NCBI GenBank assembly: GCA_016462625.1 | Contig: JAEMSV010000001.1 | Span: 75,385-139,384, forward strand | Length of the DNA: 64,000 nt | Direction: 5' to 3' | Source: Solirubrobacteraceae bacterium | Lineage (GTDB): Bacteria; Actinomycetota; Thermoleophilia; Solirubrobacterales; Solirubrobacteraceae | Shown here: one piece after another, positions 42,446 to 51,388 of the stretch | How positions within the stretch are numbered: the stretch's first letter is position 1 | Layout: each line of letters opens with the position of its first letter | Position numbers and translations under genes: made by a program | The notes under the pieces: model-generated | Seen by the model: only the letters and a program-made list of their open reading frames with translations | Told to the model about the DNA's origin: nothing | The model's database searches: none

Positions 42446-44603
42446 TCGAGCAGTAGTACGAGAGCGGGACCTGCACGCGCACGGTCTTGACGCGCCCGTT
42501 CGACGTCCGGACGCGCACCGCGCCGCGGACCAGTGAGGAGACGGTGATGAGGCCGGTCGAGCTGAGTCCGCGGTAGATGGCGGGGTCGACCTTGGCCGTG
42601 ATCGAGAACGGCGCGCCGCGGTCGGTCTCGCTGCGTGGCAGCACGCCGCGGGCGCCGGTCCAGGCGACGCTGAGGATCCTCGGGCGGTTCTTCGCCGGCC
42701 CGCCGACGGTCGCCGTGACGCGGGCGGAGTTCGTGTTGGTGCACTCGGCGTTGGGCAGCACCTTCAGGGACACCGGGTGCGTGTCGGTCACCGGCGCCTG
42801 GGTGTCGTCGCGCGTGGGGATCATGCGGATGTGGCGGTCGTTGAAGCTCCGCCAGACGACCCAGCCCTTCCCGTCTCGCCCGGCACCGACCCGCACGCCC
42901 TGCGGCGCGCCGACCTCGGTGCCGCCGACCTTCGCCTGCGGGTCGATCTCCGCGAGGATCGTCTTCGGGCGGAAGTCGCCATTGGGCGGCGCCACGCGGT
43001 ACAGCAGGCAGACCCGCGCGCCGCGGTCGCGCCCTGGCTCCACCGAGCTGCTCGACGGGCAGCCGTCGGCGGTCCCGGCGTACGCGACGTGCTGGCCGCC
43101 GGCGGCGTCGTAGGTGAGGTCGAGGTCGCCGCAGTCGCTGTTGTCCCCGGTGAGGAAGCCGAGCGGCCGGATCGTGCCGGCGCGCAGGCCGCGCAGCGGG
43201 ATCGCGCCGATCCGGGTGCCGAACGGGTCGACGCGCACGGGCGCGCAGTCCAGGACGCTCGCCAGCGTCGGCGAGGTCGCGAGCTTCCTCGCGCTCGCCC
43301 CGCTCACCGGCGTCCAGGGCTGATCCGTGGTCGCGTTGTTCGCGTCGCCGACGACGCGCAGGGCGACGAGCGGCCCGTCCTTGACGTCCGGATGGCGGTT
43401 CGCCAGCCCGACGCCGCGGCCGTCGGGCAGGACGCCGGCGCCAACGAGGACCCGCCGCTGGAAGGACTCGTCGCCGATCCACGGGGTGCCCGTGGTCAGG
43501 TCGAGCTTCGCGATGCCCTGCAGCGGGGCGCCGGAGAGGTTGAAGAACGGCCCGTACGTGATGTAGATGGCCTTCTCGTCGCGAGAGAGCGCCGCGCTGC
43601 TGACCGCCGACTGGAAGATCCCGACGTTGACGTCGAAGCGCTGGGGCGCCCAGGTCTGGCCGTTGTCGCCCGACGTGAGCACGATCGTGCCGCCGCGCCC
43701 CGTGAGGATGTGGGCCGCGACGATGTACAGCCGGCCCGACGCCCCGCGCAGGATGGTCGTCCTATACGCGAACGGCTTGTAGTTCAGCGTCTTGCGCAGG
43801 TCGCAGGTGCGGGCCCCGCGGGGCACGCGGCAGAACGCGATGGCCTCGCCGCTGCCGCCGGCGGTCGTCACGGTCCACGACAGGTACGCGGTGCCGGCGT
43901 CGTCGACGGTGATCGACGGGACCGCGCCGATCGAGCTCTGGCCGAGGTCGAGGACGCGGCCCTGCGTCGTCGTCGGCGAGGTGTCGGGGACCCCCTCGAA
44001 CTGGGCCTCTGCGGTGGCCTCGGCCGTGCCGCCGTCCGCGCTGCGGATCGTGACGACCGCGAAGTAGCTGCCGCCGTCCGGGTAGGCGTGGCTGCCCTGG
44101 ACGAGGTAGCGCCCGGGCTGCCCGGCGCTCACCACGGCGCCGTCGGTCGTGGTGCCGTCGCCCCAGTCGATCTTCGCCTCCAGGCTCGCGGGAACGCCCA
44201 GCGCGTTGCCGTCAGAGATCGTCGCGAGGGTCACGCCGCCCGCAGTCGCCGCGGTCGCCCCGTTGACGCCTTGCGCGGTGATCGGCGCGTCGGCCACGTT
44301 CGCCGTCACGGTTCGCGTGACGGGCGGGGCGCCGCCCGTGACCGACACGGTGAACGAGCCGTGCTTGGCGTACGCGTGCGCGCCGGAGACCGAGCCGGAG
44401 TCATCGGGCGCCTTCTGCACGGTCGCGGGCTCGGCCGCGGTGCCGTCGCCCCAGTCGATGCTCGCCTGCGTGGGCGCAGGGGCGGGGAACGTCACGAGGG
44501 GCTGGGAGATTCCCGCGGTGCCCTCGACGAAGTCGGCGGCCGACGCGCTGCCGACCGGAAGCGCGCCCGCGCAGAGACACGCGAGGACGAGCGCGCGCCT
44601 CAT
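42396..44603 (-). CDS. Secreted PKD-domain, BNR/sialidase-like protein
   Basis: The 735-residue protein has a Sec signal peptide (MRRALVLACLCAGALPVGSASA) and two PKD domains near residues 40-105 and 110-200, each with the IDWGDGT motif and a conserved SGAHAYA/QGSHAYP strand. A beta-propeller-like region with SGDNGQTWAPQRF (an Asp-box/BNR pattern) follows, and a beta-sandwich C-terminus. The fold suggests binding of polysaccharide or protein outside the cell; no catalytic residues are evident. It is translationally coupled (ATGA) to the preceding delta-60 protein, so they are one operon. Confidence 0.78.
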   Translation of the reverse strand: MRRALVLACLCAGALPVGSASAADFVEGTAGISQPLVTFPAPAPTQASIDWGDGTAAEPATVQKAPDDSGSVSGAHAYAKHGSFTVSVTGGAPPVTRTVTANVADAPITAQGVNGATAATAGGVTLATISDGNALGVPASLEAKIDWGDGTTTDGAVVSAGQPGRYLVQGSHAYPDGGSYFAVVTIRSADGGTAEATAEAQFEGVPDTSPTTTQGRVLDLGQSSIGAVPSITVDDAGTAYLSWTVTTAGGSGEAIAFCRVPRGARTCDLRKTLNYKPFAYRTTILRGASGRLYIVAAHILTGRGGTIVLTSGDNGQTWAPQRFDVNVGIFQSAVSSAALSRDEKAIYITYGPFFNLSGAPLQGIAKLDLTTGTPWIGDESFQRRVLVGAGVLPDGRGVGLANRHPDVKDGPLVALRVVGDANNATTDQPWTPVSGASARKLATSPTLASVLDCAPVRVDPFGTRIGAIPLRGLRAGTIRPLGFLTGDNSDCGDLDLTYDAAGGQHVAYAGTADGCPSSSSVEPGRDRGARVCLLYRVAPPNGDFRPKTILAEIDPQAKVGGTEVGAPQGVRVGAGRDGKGWVVWRSFNDRHIRMIPTRDDTQAPVTDTHPVSLKVLPNAECTNTNSARVTATVGGPAKNRPRILSVAWTGARGVLPRSETDRGAPFSITAKVDPAIYRGLSSTGLITVSSLVRGAVRVRTSNGRVKTVRVQVPLSYYCSIKWDDVERRYAPRRPR

Positions 44604-47600
44604 CGGACCCGCGTGGTCTTCGTGGACGTCGCGACGGTCAGCCGGTCACCGCGCGGGCGCAGTGCCGTGCCGATGACCGTCAGCGTGTCGCGGCGCTTCG
44701 TCGCGGCCGGGAGCTTGATCGTCACCGTCTTGCGGCCCGGCCGCCCCGCCGAGACGGTCCGGGTGGCGATGCGGCGCTTGCCGCGCCGCACGACGTAGGT
44801 GAGCTTCGCGCTGTCGGGCGCCGTCCCCTTCGGGACGGTGATCCGGACCTTCGCGGTCTTCGTCTTCCCCTTCACGCGAGCGGTCGGCGTGCCCATGGAG
44901 AGTCTCGACGCCGGCGTTCCGCGGAGCGCGACGCGGCGCGTCTTGCCGCCCGAGCGGACCACGAGCTTGCCGCCGCCGAGCTTGCGCCAGGACTGCGGCT
45001 TGAGCGAGACGGTCTGGTTCTTGCCGACCCGGATGCGCGCGGTCGCCTCCTGCGGCAGGGCCGTCTTCTGCAGCGAGGAGAAGGTGAGGTTCACGGTCGT
45101 CGCCGGACCCTCGTGCTCGATGACGTAGGCGTCCCGCGCGCGGTCGAAGCGCAGGCCGTCCTCGCCGCGCGTCGTCGTCGAGAGCGCGGCGGTCCGCCAT
45201 GCGCCCTGCGCCGCCTTCGCGGACATCTCGAGCTCGATCTTCGCCGACGCGGCGCCCGGATCGACCGACACGGTGTTCTCCTTCGGCGCGACGCCGATCG
45301 TGTCCGTGACGCCGCGCGTGACGGGGGTCGTCACCTTGGTGACGGTGTTCCGGCCGAAGAGCACCTGCGTCATGGGCGCGCTGCGGTCGCCGCGGCGCTG
45401 GACCTCGTACGGCGTCCCGGCCGGGATGAACTGGCCGTCGACCGGGGCGGGGCCGCCCGTGGCGAGCGTCCAGGGCACCACGTCGAGCTTCGTCGCCGCG
45501 TTCGTGTTGACCACGCCGGGCGCGCTGTAGAGCTTCTTCTTTCCGGCGGTGATCTGGGTGATGCTCGCGGGCGCGTCCGTCGAGGCGCCGTCGCCGCCGG
45601 CCTGGCGCCAGTTCGCGAGGCCCTCGCCGGTCCACGCGATCAGGAGCGTCGCCACGGTGGAGAGGCTGGAGGCCGGCCCGAGGATCTCCGCGTCGCGGGG
45701 CGGGAGGTCCCACGGGCCCGCGATGATGTTGGCGATCTGCTTCCCGCCGAAGCTCGAGCTCGGCATCTCCCAGCGGCCGTTGGCGTGCACGTGGATCCGG
45801 CTGTCGTTCAGCGCGCTGAGATTGAACAGCGTCCCGACGAGCTGGTCGGAGTTGCGGTTGCCGTCGGCCGCGATGTGCGAGGGGTCGTACGGCTCGTTGC
45901 TGTCGTAGACGTGGATGAAGTAGGCGCCCGGCTCGGCGGGGTCGTCCTCGACGTCGTAGGCCGTCACGACGTGCAGGCCGGCGATCGATCCGCCGTCGCG
46001 GATGGAGAGCAGCGGGTGGTTGCCGCCCGCCATCATGCCCTCGATCTTCCGCCGCAGGCTCGTCGGGGTCTGGGCGACGAGGTTCGACAGCGTTTCGGCC
46101 CGGTAGAAGTCCATGTACTCCTCGGAGAACTGCCGCGCCCAGGCCGACTCGATCTCGTCGGTGATGTCCTGCGGGCGCACCGCCGGCGCGTCGCCCTTCT
46201 GCGGCATCCCGCCGATCGTGAACGCGTTCGTCGCGGCGGCGTTGAACTTCGCCGGCGAGAGCGTGCCCTTGCGCATCGCCTCGCTCACCCAGGAGAACCC
46301 GAAGCACGAGCCGTTGTTGAACTGGAGCACCGTCCACACGGTCAGGGCCCACGGGTCGGGGACACCGGACGGCACGCACCCGACGAACGGGACGTGGATG
46401 CACACGAACATGTCGTCGGCGCCGAACGCATCGACCATGTCGGAGAAACTCGGGTCCGCCGCGAAGTTGCGGAAGGCGAAGCCCTGGGTGTTGCGGTACG
46501 TGTCGACGGTCACCGGCTGCGGGGCCGCAGCCCGGGCGACGATCGCGTTCGCGGCGTCCTGGGTCGCGAGCTCAACGGTGCCGGTCGTCGCCAGGCGCGG
46601 GGTCGTGAGGGTGAGCTGGTTGCCGTTGCGCGACGCCCGCACGAGCGCGCGGTCGTTGCCGATGCGGACGAGCGGCGAAGGCGCGCCCGTGTAGCCCGAG
46701 GTGCCGCAGATGTCGAGGCCGGGGACCTGCAGGGTGAGGGTGGATCCGGGCTTCATGTCACGCGGGGTCGTCGCGGTCTGCGGGGCGACGGAGGCCACGC
46801 TCAGCACCGTGTTGCGGACGGTCAGCGTCCGCGTGAACGCCGCGCGGCCCTCGGGCGCCACGGTGATCGTCAGGAGCGCGCTGTCCGCGGCGTTCCCGCT
46901 GTGGGTGACGGTGTAGTTGACCGGCAGGGGGCCGTCGCGCTTGGCCTCGACCGTCTGCGCCGCCGAGGGGGCGAACACCGTGGGGTTGGAGGACGTCACC
47001 GTGACGGTGACCCGCCCCTCGTAGCTCCCGGCGACGTCCAGCGCGGCGGTCCCGGCCACGCTCGTTGAGCCGCACTGCTCGGACATCGCGAGGTCGCTCT
47101 GGGCCGGCAGCGAGACGTCGCCGGTGAGGCTGAAGCACGGCTGGGCGACCGCCGTGCAGAACCGCACGGCCGCGAGCGACTCGCCCGGGCCGTCGCCGAC
47201 CCGTCCGGCGAGCACGGCCTTCCCGTCCGCGCGGATCGCCAGGCCGTTGCCGTGGGCGGCGGCGGCGCCGGGCGCGATCGCGAGCGCGGTGCCCGGCTGC
47301 GACCCCGATCCGCCCGGGTTGTAGGTCGTGTCGAGCACGCCCGCGGCGGTGACCCGCGCGGTCATGAAGTGGAAGACCGAGGACCCGTCGACGTCCTGTG
47401 ACGCGCGGCCGGCGAGCATGAACCGCCCGGCGCTGTCGGTCGCGATCGCGCGGGCGACCGACGTGCCGCCGTCCCCCATGGAGACGCGCAGGACGCCGCC
47501 TGTGGCGAACGAGCCGTCGAGGGCGCCGTTGGAGGCCGAGAAGGCCGCGGCGAGGACCTCGGTCGCCCCGTCGGCGGCGGCGCCGGCGATGACGATCTGG

Positions 47601-48469
47601 CCGCCCTTGACGACCATTCCGTACGCGCCACCGACGGTGTCGACGGGGAGGAGGCTCGTGCCGTTGCCCGCCTGGTTGCCCCAGCCGCCCGTGAGCACGC
47701 CGTCGGCCGCGCTGAACCGCGCGAGGAAGGGGACGGTGTCGCCGTCGGCGGCCTCACCGGCGACGACGAACGTGCCGTCGCCGAGCTTGCCGATCGCGTT
47801 CGCCCGCGCGAGGCCGTCCGCGCCGATCTCCGTCAGCTGGCTCCAGACCGGGGCGAGCGATCCGCCGGCCGTCAGCTTCACGCGCAGCATCTTCGTGACC
47901 GCGTTGTCGAGCGCCTGGCCGGCGACGACGACGGTCCCGTCGGGCTCGACGAAGACCGCGTTGCCCGCCGCGACGCCGCCGTTGCCGCGCGCGAGCATCA
48001 CGACGCCGCCCGTGCCGAACGTGCCGTCCGGCACGCCGTTGGCGCTGAACCGGACGACGAGGACCTTGTCCGTCCCGCCGTCGTCGACGGTCCCGACCGC
48101 GACGATCTTGCCGTCCGGGGCGAGGGCGACGCCGAAGAACTGGGAGTCGCCGGTGCCCGCGGCGACGAGCGTCTGCCCGGCGGTGCCGAAGCCCGCGTCA
48201 CGGGTGCCGTCGGCGTTGGTGCGGGTGATCGCGGCGCGGAGTCGCTGCCCGCCGCCCGGGTTCTCGGCCGCCTCGCCGGCGATGACCGCCTTGTCGCCCT
48301 GGACGACGACGGCCTCGCCGCTCGACTGGTTGGCGTTTCCGGTCGCGAGGACCGACACGCCCCGGGTGCCGAACCCGGGGTCGGGGTTGCCCTCCCCCGC
48401 GATGGCGACGCCGCCGGGGCAGATCAGAGTGATGATCGCGACGGCGCAGAGCCGTGCCGCGGAGGGCAT
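44600..48469 (-). CDS. Secreted delta-60-repeat protein with embedded papain-like cysteine protease domain
   Basis: This 1289-residue protein has a Sec signal peptide and about six delta-60 repeats in residues 25-430 (GNPDPGFGTRG, NADGTRDAGFGTAG, SANGVPDGTFGTGG). An Ig-like middle follows (about 450-640). At 700-870 lies a segment with Gln716, Cys722 (NNGSCFGFSW), His833 (GLHVVTAYD) and Asn858 (VYDSNEPYD), the spacing and order of a papain-like C1/C39 triad with its oxyanion Gln. The C-terminal third (about 1000-1289) is beta-rich with Lys/Arg/Thr repeats, possibly cell-wall binding. It is followed by the PKD protein in one operon. Confidence 0.82.
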   Translation of the reverse strand: MPSAARLCAVAIITLICPGGVAIAGEGNPDPGFGTRGVSVLATGNANQSSGEAVVVQGDKAVIAGEAAENPGGGQRLRAAITRTNADGTRDAGFGTAGQTLVAAGTGDSQFFGVALAPDGKIVAVGTVDDGGTDKVLVVRFSANGVPDGTFGTGGVVMLARGNGGVAAGNAVFVEPDGTVVVAGQALDNAVTKMLRVKLTAGGSLAPVWSQLTEIGADGLARANAIGKLGDGTFVVAGEAADGDTVPFLARFSAADGVLTGGWGNQAGNGTSLLPVDTVGGAYGMVVKGGQIVIAGAAADGATEVLAAAFSASNGALDGSFATGGVLRVSMGDGGTSVARAIATDSAGRFMLAGRASQDVDGSSVFHFMTARVTAAGVLDTTYNPGGSGSQPGTALAIAPGAAAAHGNGLAIRADGKAVLAGRVGDGPGESLAAVRFCTAVAQPCFSLTGDVSLPAQSDLAMSEQCGSTSVAGTAALDVAGSYEGRVTVTVTSSNPTVFAPSAAQTVEAKRDGPLPVNYTVTHSGNAADSALLTITVAPEGRAAFTRTLTVRNTVLSVASVAPQTATTPRDMKPGSTLTLQVPGLDICGTSGYTGAPSPLVRIGNDRALVRASRNGNQLTLTTPRLATTGTVELATQDAANAIVARAAAPQPVTVDTYRNTQGFAFRNFAADPSFSDMVDAFGADDMFVCIHVPFVGCVPSGVPDPWALTVWTVLQFNNGSCFGFSWVSEAMRKGTLSPAKFNAAATNAFTIGGMPQKGDAPAVRPQDITDEIESAWARQFSEEYMDFYRAETLSNLVAQTPTSLRRKIEGMMAGGNHPLLSIRDGGSIAGLHVVTAYDVEDDPAEPGAYFIHVYDSNEPYDPSHIAADGNRNSDQLVGTLFNLSALNDSRIHVHANGRWEMPSSSFGGKQIANIIAGPWDLPPRDAEILGPASSLSTVATLLIAWTGEGLANWRQAGGDGASTDAPASITQITAGKKKLYSAPGVVNTNAATKLDVVPWTLATGGPAPVDGQFIPAGTPYEVQRRGDRSAPMTQVLFGRNTVTKVTTPVTRGVTDTIGVAPKENTVSVDPGAASAKIELEMSAKAAQGAWRTAALSTTTRGEDGLRFDRARDAYVIEHEGPATTVNLTFSSLQKTALPQEATARIRVGKNQTVSLKPQSWRKLGGGKLVVRSGGKTRRVALRGTPASRLSMGTPTARVKGKTKTAKVRITVPKGTAPDSAKLTYVVRRGKRRIATRTVSAGRPGRKTVTIKLPAATKRRDTLTVIGTALRPRGDRLTVATSTKTTRVR

Positions 48470-48537
48470 GCGCGAAGCCTATCTGTGCGTCAAGGCTCCG
48501 GATAGGCGTGCCACGAGCGGCGGCACGCCCAGTCCGG

Positions 48538-49044
48538 TCAGGCGCTGGTGGCCGGCAGCTTCCAGCCCGGGCGCACGAAGTGGCACGTGTACCCACCCGG
48601 GTTGCGCTGCAGGTAGTCCTGGTGCTCGGCCTCGGCCTCCCAGAAGTCCTTCGCGTCCTCGATGGTCGTCACGACCGGTCCGGGCCAGATGCCGGACGCG
48701 TCGACCTCCGCGATGACCTCGCGGGCCACGTCGGCCTGCTCGTCTGACATCGGGAAGATCGCCGACCGGTAGCTGCGGCCGACGTCGTTGCCCTGCCGGT
48801 CGCGCGTCGTCGGGTCGTGGAGCGCGAAGAAGAACTCCAGGAGCTCGCGGAAGCTCGTCACGTCTGGGTCGAAGACGATCTCGACGGCCTCGGCGTGGTC
48901 ACCGTGACGGCGGTAGGTGGCGTTCGGCGTGGCGTCGTCGCCCATGTATCCGACACGGGTCGAGACGACGCCCGGGCGCTCGCGCAGGAGCTCCTGCGCG
49001 CCCCAGAAACAGCCGCTGGCCAGGTATGCGTTCTCGGTGCTCAC
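48538..49044 (-). CDS. msrA: Peptide-methionine (S)-S-oxide reductase MsrA
   Basis: The GTG at 49044 overlaps the msrB stop by 4 bases (GTGA), giving 168 residues. The active-site motif is [12 protein letters not shown] near residue 10. Other MsrA landmarks are [28 protein letters not shown] and [24 protein letters not shown]. The enzyme reduces the S-epimer of methionine sulfoxide in oxidised proteins, recycling through thioredoxin. A second Cys near the C-terminus (GGYTCHF) may serve as resolving Cys. It is the second gene of an msrB-msrA operon. Confidence 0.95.
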   Translation of the reverse strand: MSTENAYLASGCFWGAQELLRERPGVVSTRVGYMGDDATPNATYRRHGDHAEAVEIVFDPDVTSFRELLEFFFALHDPTTRDRQGNDVGRSYRSAIFPMSDEQADVAREVIAEVDASGIWPGPVVTTIEDAKDFWEAEAEHQDYLQRNPGGYTCHFVRPGWKLPATSA

Positions 49045-49496
49045 GACGCCACCTCCTTGGTGAACAGGCCCGAGTACTCGCCGTAGCCGGCGGCCTCGAG
49101 CTCCTCGACGGGGATGAACCGCAGCGATGCGGAGTTGATGCAGTACCGCAGGCCTCCCTGCTCGCGGGGGCCGTCCGGGAAGACGTGGCCGAGGTGGCTG
49201 TCGCCGTTGGCCGACCGCACCTCGGTGCGGACCATCCCGTACTCGCGATCCTCCTTCTCGACCACGTTCTCCGGGTGGACGGGCGCGGTGAAGCTCGGCC
49301 AGCCGGTCCCGCTGTCGAACTTGTGGACCGAGGCGAACAGGGGCTCGCCCGAGACGACGTCGACGTACAGGCCCGCGCGCTTCTCGTTCCAGAACTCGTT
49401 CTGGAACGCCGGCTCGGTGCCGCACTGCTGCGTGACGCGGAACTGCTCGGGCGTGAGCTGCTCGACGGCGCCGGGGGTCTTGGTGTATCCGCCCAA
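49041..49496 (-). CDS. msrB: Peptide-methionine (R)-S-oxide reductase MsrB (zinc-less type)
   Basis: I use the TTG at 49496 because GAAGGAG sits 7 bases upstream; the product is 151 residues. The MsrB core is clear: [23 protein letters not shown] and the catalytic Cys in [11 protein letters not shown]. The two CxxC pairs that bind structural zinc in many MsrBs are absent ([11 protein letters not shown] and [11 protein letters not shown] instead). A Cys near the N-terminus ([11 protein letters not shown]) may be the resolving Cys. It reduces the R-epimer of methionine sulfoxide and is coupled to msrA. Confidence 0.95.
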   Translation of the reverse strand: MGGYTKTPGAVEQLTPEQFRVTQQCGTEPAFQNEFWNEKRAGLYVDVVSGEPLFASVHKFDSGTGWPSFTAPVHPENVVEKEDREYGMVRTEVRSANGDSHLGHVFPDGPREQGGLRYCINSASLRFIPVEELEAAGYGEYSGLFTKEVAS

Positions 49497-49577
49497 GGGG
49501 TGTCTCCTTCGTGGGTGGCTGAAGATGCTCTCTTCAGTCTCGGGAGAGGGTCGTTTGTTACACGGTACCCGCGGCTC

Positions 49578-50123
49578 CTACCCCTGACGGGCGTAGATCG
49601 CCGTGATCGATCCGCTCGCGAGCGGATCGCTCACCGCCGCGCGCACCGCGGCGGGATCCGCGCCCGCGGCGAGCCCTGACTTGTCGCGCAGGGCGTAGAC
49701 GTTCCACGTGTAGCGGTGCGTGCCGGACCCGGCGGGCGGACACGGCGGGGTCCAGCCGACCTTGCCGGCGCTGTTGCGGCCCTCGACGCCACCGTCGTTG
49801 ACCGCTCCGGAGCCGCCCGGGCTCAGGCCGTAGCGCGTGAGGTGCACGAACGTGCCTCCGGCCGCGTCCGGGTCGGAGACGATCAGGACGAGCTCGCTCG
49901 TGCCCACCGGTGACGCGCCGACGGAGAGCACCGGCTGCTCGCCGGCTCCGTCGCACGTGTACTTCTCCTGGAGCCGAGCGCCGTTGATGAAGGCGGGGCT
50001 CGAGACGCGCAGGTGCGCGGGCGGCTGCTGCAGACGCGAGGACGCACGGTCCTCGTCGTCGCCTCCACAGCCTGTCCCGAGCACCGCTGCCGCCACCAGC
50101 AGCAGGGAGAGCCGACGCGTCAC
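49578..50123 (-). CDS. YbhB/YbcL-type PEBP-family lipoprotein
   Basis: The GTG at 50123 overlaps the thiolase stop by 4 bases and gives 181 residues. A lipoprotein signal peptide is visible (LLLVAAAVLGTGCGG, Cys at about residue 19). The PEBP fold follows: LRVSSPAFINGARLQEKYTCDGAGEQPVLS, LVLIVSDPDAAGGTFVHLTRYGL and GWTPPCPPAGSGTHRYTWNVYAL, with the anion-pocket residues typical of the family. Bacterial members are mostly uncharacterised; a periplasmic/surface ligand-binding role is likely. Cotranscription with the thiolase may be incidental. Confidence 0.88.
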   Translation of the reverse strand: MTRRLSLLLVAAAVLGTGCGGDDEDRASSRLQQPPAHLRVSSPAFINGARLQEKYTCDGAGEQPVLSVGASPVGTSELVLIVSDPDAAGGTFVHLTRYGLSPGGSGAVNDGGVEGRNSAGKVGWTPPCPPAGSGTHRYTWNVYALRDKSGLAAGADPAAVRAAVSDPLASGSITAIYARQG

Positions 50124-51289
50124 AGCGCCTCGACGACCATCGCGTTCGCGGTCCCCAGGCCCTCGCAGATCGAGAGCACGCCGTAGCGCCCGCCACGCCG
50201 CCGCAGCTCGTGCACGAGGGTGCCCAGCAGCTTCGTGCCGGTCGCGCCGAGCGGGTGGCCGAGCGCCTGGGCGCCGCCGTTGACGTTGAGCTTGTCGAGG
50301 TCGGCTCCGAGCGCCTTCGTCCAGGCGAGCGGGACCGACCCGAACGCCTCGTTGACCTCGTACAGGTCGATCTCGTCGATCGTCATGCCGGCCCGCTCGA
50401 GGACGCGCTGGGTGGCGGGAATCGGCCCCTCGAGGACCATCGTCGGGTCCGAGCCGCAGACGTCCATCGCGTGGATCCGCGCGAGCGGCGTGAGCCCGTG
50501 CTCCTCGACGGCGCGCTCGCTGGCCATGAGCACGGCGGACGAGCCGTCGCAGATCTGGCTGGCCATCGCGGCGTTGATGAGCCCGTCGGGGACGAGCGGC
50601 TGCAGGCTCTCCATCTTCGCCCGGTTGGGCGGGCGCATGCCCTCGTCGCGGTCGTGGACGACCGGGCCGTCCTCGCCCGCCACCTCGACGGGGATGATCT
50701 CGAGCACGAAGCGCCCGTCGTCGGTCGCCTCGAGCGCCTTGACGTGGCTGGCCTCGGCGAAGTCGAGAAGTTCCTCGCGCGTGACACCGTACTTCTGCGC
50801 GACGCGCTCGGCGCCGACGAACTGGCTGAACTCCTCGCCCGGGTAGCGGGCCGAGATCTTCTTGCCGTCGAACGGGCTGGCCATTCCCGCGTCGACCCCG
50901 GCGGTCATGGCGCTGAGGATCGGGACGGCGCTCATGACCTCGACGCCGCCGGCGATCACCACGTCCTGGGTGCCGGACATGATCGCCTGCGCCGCGAACT
51001 GCGCGGCCTGCTGGGAGGACCCGCACTGGCGGTCGATCGTCACGCCCGGGACCGACTCGGGCAGGCACGAGCTGAGGATCGCGGTCCGCGCCACGTTGAA
51101 GGTCTGCGGGCCGACCTGCGAGACGCAGCCGTAGATGACGTCGTCGACCGCCTCGGGCGCGATGCCCGTCCGCTCGACGACCGCGTCGATCGCGATGCCG
51201 CCCAGGTCGGCGGGGTGGACCTCGCTCAGCCGTCCGCCTCTGCGGCCGCCCGCCGTGCGAGCTGCCTCGCAGATGTACGCGTCGCCCAT
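50120..51289 (-). CDS. Acetyl-CoA acetyltransferase (thiolase)
   Basis: The 389-residue protein has the thiolase nucleophile Cys89 (DRQCGSSQQAAQ), the NVNGGAQALGHPLGATG motif carrying the active-site His, and the C-terminal Cys in LSICEGLGTANAMVVEAL. All catalytic residues are present. It could run in either direction: thiolysis of beta-ketoacyl-CoA in fatty-acid breakdown or acetoacetyl-CoA synthesis. It is cotranscribed with the PEBP lipoprotein gene (4-base overlap). Start ATG at 51289 is well placed for the MGDAYICEAARTAGG family start. Confidence 0.93.
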   Translation of the reverse strand: MGDAYICEAARTAGGRRGGRLSEVHPADLGGIAIDAVVERTGIAPEAVDDVIYGCVSQVGPQTFNVARTAILSSCLPESVPGVTIDRQCGSSQQAAQFAAQAIMSGTQDVVIAGGVEVMSAVPILSAMTAGVDAGMASPFDGKKISARYPGEEFSQFVGAERVAQKYGVTREELLDFAEASHVKALEATDDGRFVLEIIPVEVAGEDGPVVHDRDEGMRPPNRAKMESLQPLVPDGLINAAMASQICDGSSAVLMASERAVEEHGLTPLARIHAMDVCGSDPTMVLEGPIPATQRVLERAGMTIDEIDLYEVNEAFGSVPLAWTKALGADLDKLNVNGGAQALGHPLGATGTKLLGTLVHELRRRGGRYGVLSICEGLGTANAMVVEAL

Positions 51290-51388
51290 TCGTGCCTCCC
51301 GTTGCCCATCACAGAACCGACCGTCGTCGCCAGCCTACGTGGCCGTGGGTCGATTGACCTGGGTTCACGGCGTCCGTACGGTGAGGCG

